Positions 17,801-25,224 of a stretch of 64,000 bases of DNA are shown piece by piece; within the stretch, counting starts at the first letter, position 1, and every line of letters starts with the position of its first letter. The notes beneath the pieces are model-generated. The model searched no databases and was not told the DNA's origin. It worked only from the letters and a program-made list of their open reading frames with translations. Source of the DNA: GH45 sp046704385 (lineage in GTDB: Bacteria; Bacteroidota; Bacteroidia; Bacteroidales; SZUA-534); NCBI GenBank assembly GCA_046704385.1, contig JBJKSB010000055.1, forward strand, positions 18,709-82,708. The letters are read 5' to 3'. The translations under genes and the position numbers were made by a program.

Positions 17801-19363
17801 GTCACCCGGGGTAAAAAATCCACGGTCGAGGTCCATCAGAATCCACCTCCACTTTCCATTATCCTTTGGCTTCCATGCCATAACATTATGGTTAATGGAA
17901 TAATTTCCATCGGCCATTTCGGTTATCACATAATCGGTAAAATCTTCAATATCCATAGCTTCAGCCACAACATTATAGTTAGCATCAATGGATAAATCAT
18001 GATGATACAGGCTGTTAAATTCATTATAACCATCAAGGCTACCATTCTCGACATAATCTTCATTTTCTATCATATCGAAGGTTGACTTGTCTAATCCATA
18101 ACTACTGGCAATATAATCTTCGTCTACTTTCTCGCGGATATTATGGATGCCCATATACTGCCCGTTAACGTACACCACCGAAGGTTTGTAACCCATCATC
18201 TCAATATTCATATTGAGCAAGGTGGAGTTATGTGCCAGTATATCACGAAACATTGTATAGCTCCAGTCACTACCCGATGCCCTTAACGAAAATGATTTGT
18301 AACTTGATCTTTTACGCTGGGCTGTTAAACGATAACCAAGATTACCACTTCCATACTGTTTCTTAAAGTAAATTCCCAGCATTTTTTGCGGTAACTGCCA
18401 CGACCAAAGTCCGTTGACCTTACATCCGGCCCTCTCATTAAAAGCGGCCCGGTCACTTCCATTATTTTCAAACAATTCAATATTTATCGGAATTTCCCAA
18501 TCAGGTTTGAAATTCTGTACATAAATTCCTTTTACAGGATCCCAAAAGTTATCAGGATCGGTAGCAATTGAAACCACAGGTAATTTGGCATCAACAGAAT
18601 TCTGATTTATAAAATAAGTATTGGTAATGGTGGGACCGGGAATTAAGTTTGGTTTAAAAATCCTTGCCCTCAACACCGTTGTCGTTTGAAAAGTTAACAG
18701 GCTGGTATATGCCTGAGATGTTGCTGACGGTTCAGTTCCGTCGGTGGTATACCTGATGGTACCGCCCATAGTAGTACTTAGTTTTACTGAAACTGCCGAG
18801 GTATAAAATCCTCCTCTTAAACTAAATTTAGGCTTATTATCGGCAAAACCATCATAAGCAGTAGTTTTATTTGAAGCCCCTGGTGTAGTATTTATAAAGT
18901 AACCCCAACTTGCAGCACCATCAGGCTTTCGTCCATAGGAAATATCAGGACGTTGAACTCCAAAGGTAATGGAATCAAGCAATTGAACTGACGGAGAATA
19001 AAGCCCGATTTCTTCACCGTCTGCTGATAATTTAAAGTTCGTATGATTTCCATTGTCATTTCCATCGGCCCAAAAAAGTAATGTTCCACCAGCCGGTATA
19101 GTTAAACTGGCTGTTATCTGCCATTTATCAGGTGTTTTAAAATTGTCTGTCAGATAGTACCCCTGAAGATTTTGAGCCGTGTTCCCGGCATTATATAATT
19201 CCAACCAATCGGAATTGCTATTATAATCAGGATCTTCAATCTGACTTGAATTTGAAGCGGTAAACTCATTAATTAAAATTTGTCCTATTAAAACTTCATG
19301 ATTTAGCACAAAAAATATTACCGTTGTAAACAGAACTAATAATTTTCTTTTAATTGCTTTCAT
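14861..19363 (-). CDS. CotH-kinase-family surface protein with lamin-tail, beta-helix and T9SS sorting domains
   Basis: The 1500-residue protein begins with a signal peptide (residues about 1-28). In order it shows: a lamin-tail domain (ILINEFTASNSSQIEDPDYN, about 28-165); a chitobiase-type C-terminal beta domain (GGTIRYTTDGTEPSATSQAY, about 185-250); a CotH domain (about 262-620) with the kinase-like signatures MGIHNIREKVDEDYI and WILMDLDRGFF; a galactose-binding-like sandwich (about 700-860, with RRKFTV and VYLNGKEVVRANM); a right-handed parallel beta-helix (about 920-1220); a second lamin-tail domain (about 1255-1375); and a T9SS type A sorting domain (VVYPNPTKGVVTV to LVNVSGSVHKLIKL). It should be displayed or released at the cell surface. 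CotH proteins in spores phosphorylate coat proteins; the target of this exported version is unknown. The gene is monocistronic, between the restriction locus and an aminotransferase. Confidence 0.88.
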   Translation of the reverse strand: MKAIKRKLLVLFTTVIFFVLNHEVLIGQILINEFTASNSSQIEDPDYNSNSDWLELYNAGNTAQNLQGYYLTDNFKTPDKWQITASLTIPAGGTLLFWADGNDNGNHTNFKLSADGEEIGLYSPSVQLLDSITFGVQRPDISYGRKPDGAASWGYFINTTPGASNKTTAYDGFADNKPKFSLRGGFYTSAVSVKLSTTMGGTIRYTTDGTEPSATSQAYTSLLTFQTTTVLRARIFKPNLIPGPTITNTYFINQNSVDAKLPVVSIATDPDNFWDPVKGIYVQNFKPDWEIPINIELFENNGSDRAAFNERAGCKVNGLWSWQLPQKMLGIYFKKQYGSGNLGYRLTAQRKRSSYKSFSLRASGSDWSYTMFRDILAHNSTLLNMNIEMMGYKPSVVYVNGQYMGIHNIREKVDEDYIASSYGLDKSTFDMIENEDYVENGSLDGYNEFNSLYHHDLSIDANYNVVAEAMDIEDFTDYVITEMADGNYSINHNVMAWKPKDNGKWRWILMDLDRGFFTPGDHLIDFYENQTVWPFSSLLQNDNYRNYFGKRLAAQLFTSFNPDRMKKLIAEHEKTIESEIPNHIARWQGTTSNYGDAMPSVDYWYNQVDNLVSYVEQRPAALLNDLRRYGFSGTVNLSLVVSPAEAGVIKLDGLTVPESSCSGLYLDNVDIELTAVNKPGYEFSGWAAATSSTLIPKGSQWKYFDSGTDLSNTWITSTFDDSSWKTGLSEFGYGDGDEATTVSYGSDSQNKYVTTYFRRKFTVSDAQKQSGTFSLNLLFDDGAIVYLNGKEVVRANMAAGNVTYQTLAASSVSGQAESSFTNYTLNADDIVTGENMIAVEVHQGTLSSTDLSFDLELVANVPNTSSFISTNPVLTQHLSGDKFLMAVYKQSSQCILPEIISANTTLSKDCSPYLAQGDITILKDATLTIDPGVEIWMPEGACIYVNGVMNAMGTADGEITFKYNPMMAQGYWGAILFKNTPQKSNLNYVTIEDASAGPDPVLDIAAISAFYADLNLDNLIIDNVQANPITARYSDVALTNSRLHSIITGDCINIKYGKGRVENCIFNGSDEPDADAIDFDEVQNGIIKNCEISAFRGSNSDAVDLGEQAYNISIDSIIVHNVFDKGVSVGQQSTATVQNSVFINCGIGVALKDSSDGVINRCVFYGVVDAIACYEKNVGDAGGNAIVTNCILSNSPDNAFFVDNKSTLQSKYCLTDCPADVKYANNLSGNPQFTDPTFFDFSLMAASPAIDAGFENGNVINLGAVLSNQGFKPDVMITQIFVNGEGLNFPEFITLYNPSNEAVDVSNYAITKGVTAVIPEGTLLAPNDILYLTANAKFSGWWKQNKQIIQWESGKLSDNGEAIQLEDGKGIVIDYVNYQDDGTWPQAAFYGINAFQLKSPNLDNHFGENWDVTSIDLILDTTQAPDAGEPVVYPNPTKGVVTVKALDHKSQGFKVINFAGQVVHKMQLDKNGYATMDLSDLPSGIYLVNVSGSVHKLIKL

Positions 19364-19648
19364 TTTTTTACGAGATAATGTGTTTGGTTACTACATAAAA
19401 TTAGTGGTAAAACCTAATATAATGGAATTGATTTGCCCGGTAGGAGCGCAATTTAGCTAAAATTATTTCTAATAGTACTTTAAATCAGAACTTTATTTAT
19501 TTTTCGGTTTAAGCTGAAAAATTCACTATAAAGTAATTCCTTTATTTACTTGCAATTAAATTAATATACAAAATGATGAAATTAAAATGGATAATATCTA
19601 AAGGAGGCATTTAATGTAAATATTAAAATGAGAATAAAATTAACAAGC

Positions 19649-20803
19649 CTACCGGTTGGCTATAACTGCTTTAATAAACCTGTTAATCCCTTCCTCAATT
19701 TGCATGGAAGCCAGTGAAATGCGTACATGGCGGGGTGCACCAAATGCTTCACCGGGAATTACTACCACCCCATTTTCGTCGTGGGCTGTTTTCAGGCAGA
19801 ATTCTTTAACAGAACAAGAGATTAAGTCTCCAATAAATGGAAAAATATAAAAGCTTCCCGTAGGTTTAACAAATGAAATTCCGGCATTTTTTAATGCTGA
19901 AATAACAATGTCACGATTTTGCAAAAGTATTCTATTATAATTAGTAATGGATTGCTGAGTTTCACCTGCCACAACCGGAATGGCAGCCATTTGATTTGGC
20001 GTTGGCGGGCAACTTATCAGGGTTGCATTGTTAGACGTGAGTGCCTTAGCCAGCTTAGCATTCGCGGTTATCGCCCAGCCCACCCTAAAACCGGCAGTAG
20101 CTGCGCTTTTCGATATTCCATCAAGAACTATGGTGCGACTAAAAAAAGCTGAAAAACTTTTACAAGCCTCTCCTTCATAAACAAGCTTACCATAAATTTC
20201 ATCTGAAATTACATAACCTTCTGATAATCTTTGAGTAAATAATTGCCCCAGCCGGGTCATTTCATTTTTGCTTAAAACCCTGCCTGTTGGGTTTGCAGGC
20301 GAATTTATAATGATTAAGTCATCGGGTTGTAACAATTTATCGAGAGCACTTATTTCAATACCAAAATCATCCGTCAAGGGATAGGTTTGTACATCCAAAT
20401 TAAATTCAGCCGGTATTTTTTTATAAATGCCAAAATTTATTTTAGGAATGAGCACCCTTTTGGCACCCAATTTTGCTAAAGTTTTAATGGCAACATATAA
20501 GGCATTCTGAACCCCGATGGTAATCACTACATTATTTGCTGTATACTCAAAGCCATCGTGTTCATGCTGTTTTTTGGCAATTAGCTCCCTCAATTCAACC
20601 ACCCCGGCATTGGGTGCATAATTGGCACCTGAAGTATTTAACGATTGATTAAAGGCTTGAATCACCCTGGCATCTACCGGAAAATCTTTTAACTCACCCA
20701 AACCCAGCCCAATAGCATCGGGATGTTTTGCCATATTTACCTGTCTGATAGCTGGTAATGGAAAATCGGTACCTGCCAGTCGCTCATCAACACTCATTCG
20801 CAA
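19649..20803 (-). CDS. pyridoxal phosphate-dependent aminotransferase, class I/II
   Basis: The 384-residue protein is a fold type I aminotransferase. Visible motifs: GLGLGELKDFPVD and NYAPNAGVVELRELI near the N-terminus, VVITIGVQNALYVAIKTL (cofactor phosphate region), INSPANPTGRVLSKNEM with the conserved Asn-Pro-x-Gly, YVISDEIYGKLVY with Asp and Tyr contacting PLP, the Schiff-base lysine in LDGISKSAATAGFRVGW, and a C-terminal HVRISLASM arginine that binds the substrate carboxylate. It resembles aspartate/aromatic aminotransferases; the exact substrate cannot be settled. It starts 3 bases after the stop of the DUF4251 gene and is probably cotranscribed with it. Confidence 0.88.
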   Translation of the reverse strand: MRMSVDERLAGTDFPLPAIRQVNMAKHPDAIGLGLGELKDFPVDARVIQAFNQSLNTSGANYAPNAGVVELRELIAKKQHEHDGFEYTANNVVITIGVQNALYVAIKTLAKLGAKRVLIPKINFGIYKKIPAEFNLDVQTYPLTDDFGIEISALDKLLQPDDLIIINSPANPTGRVLSKNEMTRLGQLFTQRLSEGYVISDEIYGKLVYEGEACKSFSAFFSRTIVLDGISKSAATAGFRVGWAITANAKLAKALTSNNATLISCPPTPNQMAAIPVVAGETQQSITNYNRILLQNRDIVISALKNAGISFVKPTGSFYIFPFIGDLISCSVKEFCLKTAHDENGVVVIPGEAFGAPRHVRISLASMQIEEGINRFIKAVIANR

Positions 20804-20805
20804 AA

Positions 20806-21321
20806 TTAATTTGTGGCGTAAGGTAAAATTTTTCCGTTATACCTTATAAGAGCCCGGTTATTACTAATAATGGATAAGTTGGCTGAGCCTCCGTAATATA
20901 TTACCATGGTACACTTATAATTATCAAATTCCGTTTTTGCCTGGAATGAGATATCAAAGGAGTATTTGACCGTATCTTTTTGGACTTCAAAATCCAGTAA
21001 TTGTGTATCAAATTTAATTCCCAATTCAGGATTATCGCTGGTGACGTTGTATGCCCTTCCAAAATAGGGTAAATCTGTCACTACCGTATCATTTAAAATA
21101 TTTATGTAAGCAATATGTGTAGTTAATTCTATTTGCAATCCATCGGATGAAACCGCATTATCGGCATCAAAAGTAAAGGATTTGCTCTGTATCACAGAAT
21201 CAGTTACGGCAAACTCCTTTTTTTTCTGTAGTAGTTTTCGCTCCTTCCGGCTTAATTCCTGTTGACCCATTACGAGTAATGAGGCCCAACATAAAACTGT
21301 AGTTACAAGTAATGCTTTTTT
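20806..21321 (-). CDS. DUF4251 domain-containing secreted protein
   Basis: A start at 21321 was chosen because it gives a standard signal peptide, MKKALLVTTVLCWASLLVMG; the frame opens 33 bases earlier with a less likely MEQLKLKHKQ leader. A charged linker (SRKERKLLQKKKEF) precedes the DUF4251 fold, whose typical segments are SKSFTFDADNAVSSDG, LPYFGRAYNV and KYSFDISFQAKTEFDNYKC. Members are single-domain periplasmic or envelope proteins of Bacteroidota with unknown function. The next gene downstream, in line and 2 bases away, is an aminotransferase, with no obvious functional link. Confidence 0.8.
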   Translation of the reverse strand, partial: KKALLVTTVLCWASLLVMGQQELSRKERKLLQKKKEFAVTDSVIQSKSFTFDADNAVSSDGLQIELTTHIAYINILNDTVVTDLPYFGRAYNVTSDNPELGIKFDTQLLDFEVQKDTVKYSFDISFQAKTEFDNYKCTMVIYYGGSANLSIISNNRALIRYNGKILPYATN

Positions 21322-21420
21322 CATCTGTTTATGTTTTAATTTTAATTGTTCCAACCAAAGGCAAGAGAATTACGCAAAACTATAAGTTACTGAACAAACC
21401 GGTAAATAACCTACCGGGAA

Positions 21421-21888
21421 TTATTTATTGAAATGGTAAAGAAATACCACCTCTCCTTCATATGCAGGTTTTCTATTGCCTTCAATTTCAAGCTTAACCC
21501 CGATATTTGCTTTGGTAACTCCGCGCAAATCAATTACATCATTTACTTTAGCAACCAGCCGTACCGTACTGTTTACCAAAACCGGCTGGTTGAACTTGAA
21601 TTTTTCGATGCCGTAATTTACCTGTAATTTCAGGTTCTGTACATCAACAATCTGGTCCCATAAATAGGGTAAAAGCGATAATGTCAGATACCCGTGGGCA
21701 ATGGTATCTTTAAATGGCGATTCTACTTTTGCCCTTTCAGGGTTGGTATGTATCCACTGGTGATCGATGGTTGCGTCCGCAAATTTATTAATCTGTTCCT
21801 GGGTAATTACATGATCACCTGATACCCCTAAATCCTGACCTACATATTTTTTCAGGTCATCAAAACTTGAAATTACTACTTTACTCAT
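21421..21888 (-). CDS. MaoC family (R)-specific enoyl-CoA hydratase-like protein
   Basis: The 155-residue hot-dog protein shows the hydratase 2 motif: VITQEQINKFADATIDHQWIH with the catalytic Asp/His pair, followed by FKDTIAHGYLTLSLLPYL, in which the glycine-tyrosine loop is typical. LQVNYGIEKFKFNQPVLVNS is the later strand pair. The family hydrates trans-2-enoyl-CoA or related acyl thioesters, and length and motifs match free-standing bacterial members. A good TATATTTG box lies upstream (complement of 21911-21918). It is separated from malic enzyme by a terminator and from DUF4251 by about 100 bases, so it is probably its own unit. The acyl substrate is unknown. Confidence 0.87.
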   Translation of the reverse strand: MSKVVISSFDDLKKYVGQDLGVSGDHVITQEQINKFADATIDHQWIHTNPERAKVESPFKDTIAHGYLTLSLLPYLWDQIVDVQNLKLQVNYGIEKFKFNQPVLVNSTVRLVAKVNDVIDLRGVTKANIGVKLEIEGNRKPAYEGEVVFLYHFNK

Positions 21889-21910
21889 TGTTGGTTTTTA
21901 TTGATTTTTG

Positions 21911-21918
21911 CAAATATA
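21911..21918 (-). promoter_or_regulatory. -7 promoter box of the MaoC gene
   Basis: The complement of CAAATATA is TATATTTG, an exact TAnnTTTG match 23 bases before the start codon. No convincing TTTG is seen about 20 bases upstream, so the call rests on one box. Confidence 0.35.
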
Positions 21919-21963
21919 GTGTTTTGATTGATTGAAATAAGCGATTATTGTTTAAAGCAAAAA

Positions 21964-21987
21964 AAACCGGAACAAAAATTCCGGTTT
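21964..21987 (-). terminator. terminator of the malic enzyme gene
   Basis: AAACCGGAA (21964-21972) and TTCCGGTTT (21979-21987) form a perfect 9-bp stem with a 6-base loop. On the minus strand it is followed by a run of T. It lies about 20 bases after the malic enzyme stop. Confidence 0.8.
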
Positions 21988-22008
21988 CATATGTTGTTTA
22001 AATCAGTA

Positions 22009-24294
22009 TTATAAAACCATTACTTCACCTGTATAGGTTTGAGCTGTAAGCGCCGTAATAACAGCCATATCGACTATTTCGCGAACTGAGGCCCCCATTT
22101 GTAGCACATTTATTGGTTTGTTAATACCCAATAAAATAGGTCCAATAATATTTGAATCGCCAATTTCCATCATCATTTTGTAGGCAATATTACCTGAACT
22201 TAAATTGGGGAATATAATGGTATTTACATCTTTATCTCCAATTTTTGAAAAAGGAAATTTATTCATTCGCATTTCCTTATTAAAGGCATAGTTGGCCTGC
22301 ATCTCACCATCTACCAGCAAATCAGGGTATTCTTTATGCAAATATTCAACAGCTGTTTGTACTTTCAAAGGACTACCATCACGCGACGATCCGAAGTTTG
22401 AATAAGAAAGCATGGCAATTACGGGTTCAATATTAAATTTTCGCACCTCGTTTGCAGTAAGCAAAGCTGTATCGATAAGTGAACGTGCCGTAGGAGTGTA
22501 ATTAATAGTGGTATCAGCAAAAAAGAAGGTACCATTTTTATTCATTACCACATACATACCGGCTATATGGTTCAGGCTGTTGTTGGTTCCGCAAATTTGC
22601 AATGCGGGCCTGAGTGCATCTGAGTATTTGGTTGAATAACCGTTCAGGAATCCGTCAGCATCTCCGGTTTCAACCATCATAGCGCCAAAATAATTAACGT
22701 TGCGGATTAATTCACGAGCTTCGTCCAGGTTAAAGCCTTTACGTTGACGTTTTTCATATAAAGCCTGGGGATAACGCTCCAGTCTCTCGCTCTCGGCGGG
22801 ATCATTTACATCAACTACAGGGATGTCGAAGGTTCCGGTATAATTCTCCCTGGCATTCGCTTCAATGCGAGCCCGGTTCCCAATAAGGATTGGGTCGGCA
22901 ATACCCTGATTTTTGATTAATTGTACAGCCTTCATTACATTGTAATTTTCGGCATCGGTAATAACTATTCGTTTCAATTGTTGTTTAGCCCTGGCATAAA
23001 TACCCTCAGTCAGTTTATTATAGGTGCCCAGTCTTTTCATTAACTGAACTTTATAGGCTGCCCAGTCTTTGATAGGTTTTTTAGCTACACCACTTTCCAT
23101 AGCAGCTTTTGCAACAGCCGGGGCAACTTCAGTAATCAAACGCGGGTCAAGGGGCTTGGGAATAATATAAGTCCGGCCAAATACCAGATTTTTATCATTA
23201 TAAGCGGCATTTACCGTTTCAGGCACCTCTTTTTTAGCTAAATTAGCAATGGAATATGCGGCAGCCCGTTTCATTGCTTCGTTTATCTCACTGGCTTCCA
23301 CATCGAGGGCTCCCCTGAAAATAAACGGAAATCCCAACACATTATTAATCTGATTTGGATAATCGGACCGGCCTGTTGCAAAAATAAGGTCTTTACGTGC
23401 AGCCATCGCTTCTTCGTATGAAATTTCAGGAACCGGATTGGCCATGGCAAAAACAATAGGATTAACATTCATGCTTTGAACCATTTCTTTGGTAAGAATA
23501 TTTCCCTTTGACAGACCTAAAAACAGGTCGGCACCTTTAATTACTTCTTCAAGGGTGTGTAAATCGGAATCTTTAGCAAAATATGATTTATGTTCATTCA
23601 GGTCGTTTCTTTTAGTAGTGATTAAACCTTTGGAATCGACCATATAAACGTTTTCAACTTTAACTCCCAGGCTTACATAAAAACGGGCACACATAATACC
23701 GCTGGCACCGGCTCCGTTAACCACTACTTTAATATCTTCCATGTTTTTCCCGGTTAACTCCACTGCGTTGAGTAAACCGGCACCTGAGATTATGGCTGTA
23801 CCGTGCTGGTCGTCGTGCATCACTGGTATATCAAGCTCTTTTATCAGAGTTTGTTCAATTTCAAAACATTCCGGGGCCTTAATATCTTCAAGGTTAATAC
23901 CACCAAAAGTCGGTGAGATAGCTTTAACTACTTCAATAAACTTTTTAGGATCTTTTTCATTTACTTCGATATCGAAAACATCAACATCGGCAAAAACCTT
24001 AAATAATAAACCTTTCCCTTCCATAACGGGTTTACCGGCCAGTGGACCAATATCGCCCAGACCTAAAACAGCTGTTCCGTTGCTAATTACTGCAACCAGG
24101 TTGCTTTTTGCTGTATACCTTCCGGCTTTTGACGGATCACTTTCAATTTCCTTACACGGTTCAGCAACTCCCGGCGAGTATGCCAACGATAAATCATATT
24201 GAGTACTGTAAGGTTTGGTTGGTATTACCTCAATTTTACCAGGTTTTCCCTGCTCATGGTAACGTAATGCATCCTCTTTTGTAAAGCTTGCCAT
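22009..24294 (-). CDS. maeB: NADP-dependent malic enzyme fused to a phosphotransacetylase-like domain
   Basis: The 761-residue protein has the standard MaeB architecture. The N-terminal malic enzyme part (about 1-410) shows LAYSPGVAEPCKEIE, NGTAVLGLGDIGPLAGKPVM, DDQHGTAII (metal and substrate site), the dinucleotide fold VVNGAGASGIMCAR and FAMANPVPEISYEEA. The C-terminal part (about 430-761) is the phosphate acetyl/butyryltransferase fold with RIVITDAENYNVMKAVQLI, VDGEMQANYAFNK and GPILLGINKPINVLQ. It decarboxylates malate oxidatively to pyruvate with NADP+; the C-terminal domain usually regulates by binding acetyl-CoA rather than catalysing transfer. Cytoplasmic. It is monocistronic, with a terminator at 21964-21987 and a divergent YfiR-like gene upstream. 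Confidence 0.95.
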   Translation of the reverse strand: MASFTKEDALRYHEQGKPGKIEVIPTKPYSTQYDLSLAYSPGVAEPCKEIESDPSKAGRYTAKSNLVAVISNGTAVLGLGDIGPLAGKPVMEGKGLLFKVFADVDVFDIEVNEKDPKKFIEVVKAISPTFGGINLEDIKAPECFEIEQTLIKELDIPVMHDDQHGTAIISGAGLLNAVELTGKNMEDIKVVVNGAGASGIMCARFYVSLGVKVENVYMVDSKGLITTKRNDLNEHKSYFAKDSDLHTLEEVIKGADLFLGLSKGNILTKEMVQSMNVNPIVFAMANPVPEISYEEAMAARKDLIFATGRSDYPNQINNVLGFPFIFRGALDVEASEINEAMKRAAAYSIANLAKKEVPETVNAAYNDKNLVFGRTYIIPKPLDPRLITEVAPAVAKAAMESGVAKKPIKDWAAYKVQLMKRLGTYNKLTEGIYARAKQQLKRIVITDAENYNVMKAVQLIKNQGIADPILIGNRARIEANARENYTGTFDIPVVDVNDPAESERLERYPQALYEKRQRKGFNLDEARELIRNVNYFGAMMVETGDADGFLNGYSTKYSDALRPALQICGTNNSLNHIAGMYVVMNKNGTFFFADTTINYTPTARSLIDTALLTANEVRKFNIEPVIAMLSYSNFGSSRDGSPLKVQTAVEYLHKEYPDLLVDGEMQANYAFNKEMRMNKFPFSKIGDKDVNTIIFPNLSSGNIAYKMMMEIGDSNIIGPILLGINKPINVLQMGASVREIVDMAVITALTAQTYTGEVMVL

Positions 24295-24695
24295 ATTTTA
24301 AAGAATTATATTTGAATCATAAAATACCGCCGCAAGTTACTTCTATTAACCAATTATGAAAAATCTTTTGCAACAATGTTAAATAAAAGGTAAAATTAAT
24401 TTGGATTTATTTTTCATTACAGTTAATGCCCTGCTTGCTTCATTTTATTGCTTAGTTAATTACAAATAATATATTTAAATCCTAAACCCGGTATCGGGAT
24501 AAATTGGGGAGATATTTCTGTCAATTATTCTTACCATTTTTTAACTTTACTGTAAAACTTAGTGTTAGGTATCGAAAAATGTCTGATTTTAGCTGTTGAT
24601 TTATGCCAGGGTTGAATAAATACATTTTTGAACTCATGAACAAAAATCAGATTATAATAATTTAAATAAATTATCAGGGTATTTTGCAAAAGATA
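24295..24695. other. divergent intergenic region between maeB and the yfiR-like gene
   Basis: About 400 AT-rich bases hold the promoters of two divergent genes. A TATTTTG sequence just before the YfiR-like start is one base short of TAnnTTTG spacing. No RNA gene, terminator or convincing repeat was recognised. Confidence 0.35.
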
Positions 24696-25214
24696 ATGAG
24701 GATCAAATTTTATATTGTATCGCTGCTTTTAATTTTTTCGACTAAAATAATTTTTGCCCAGAGTAATGAATATTATATAAAAGCTGGCTTTTTAGAAAAA
24801 TTTGCCAATTTCATCAAATGGCCTGATGAAGCAAACCTCAAAGAATTTACGATTGCAATTATTGGGGATTGTCCTTTTGAGGATATCCTGCTGAAAATGT
24901 ATAAAGATCGCAAAATTAAAAATCTGCCGGTACAGGTAAAACATATTAAAACCATTGAAGATATTGAAGGCTGCCAAATGTTATTTATCAGTAGTTCTGA
25001 AAAATTAAATCTAAATCGAATTCTGGACTATACAGAACATTTACCTATTTTAACTATTAGCGAAAGCGAAGGCTTTGCAAAAAAAGGGGTTCATATTAAC
25101 TTTTACACCACCGCAAAAAATACCATACATTTTGAGATAAATCCGAAAAGTGTAAGAAGGTCGGGACTTAAAATAGATGCTTTGCTGTTGAATTATGCTG
25201 CAATAATTGAATAA
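24696..25214 (+). CDS. YfiR family (DUF4154) periplasmic protein
   Basis: ATG 24696 was chosen over an in-frame TTG at 24684 because it gives a clean signal peptide, MRIKFYIVSLLLIFSTKIIFA. The mature part shows YYIKAGFLEKFANFIKWPDE and FTIAIIGDCPFEDIL, then CQMLFISSSEKLNLNRIL, ILTISESEGFAKKGVHINFY and KSGLKIDALLLNYA-like ends, which match YfiR. In Pseudomonas, YfiR is a periplasmic inhibitor that binds the CHASE8-type sensor domain of the cyclase YfiN. Here the next gene, 10 bases downstream, encodes a histidine kinase with a similar periplasmic domain, so YfiR probably gates that kinase (inference). Cysteines are sparse compared with Pseudomonas YfiR. Confidence 0.85.
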   Translation: MRIKFYIVSLLLIFSTKIIFAQSNEYYIKAGFLEKFANFIKWPDEANLKEFTIAIIGDCPFEDILLKMYKDRKIKNLPVQVKHIKTIEDIEGCQMLFISSSEKLNLNRILDYTEHLPILTISESEGFAKKGVHINFYTTAKNTIHFEINPKSVRRSGLKIDALLLNYAAIIE

Positions 25215-25224
25215 AGTGTTGAAC

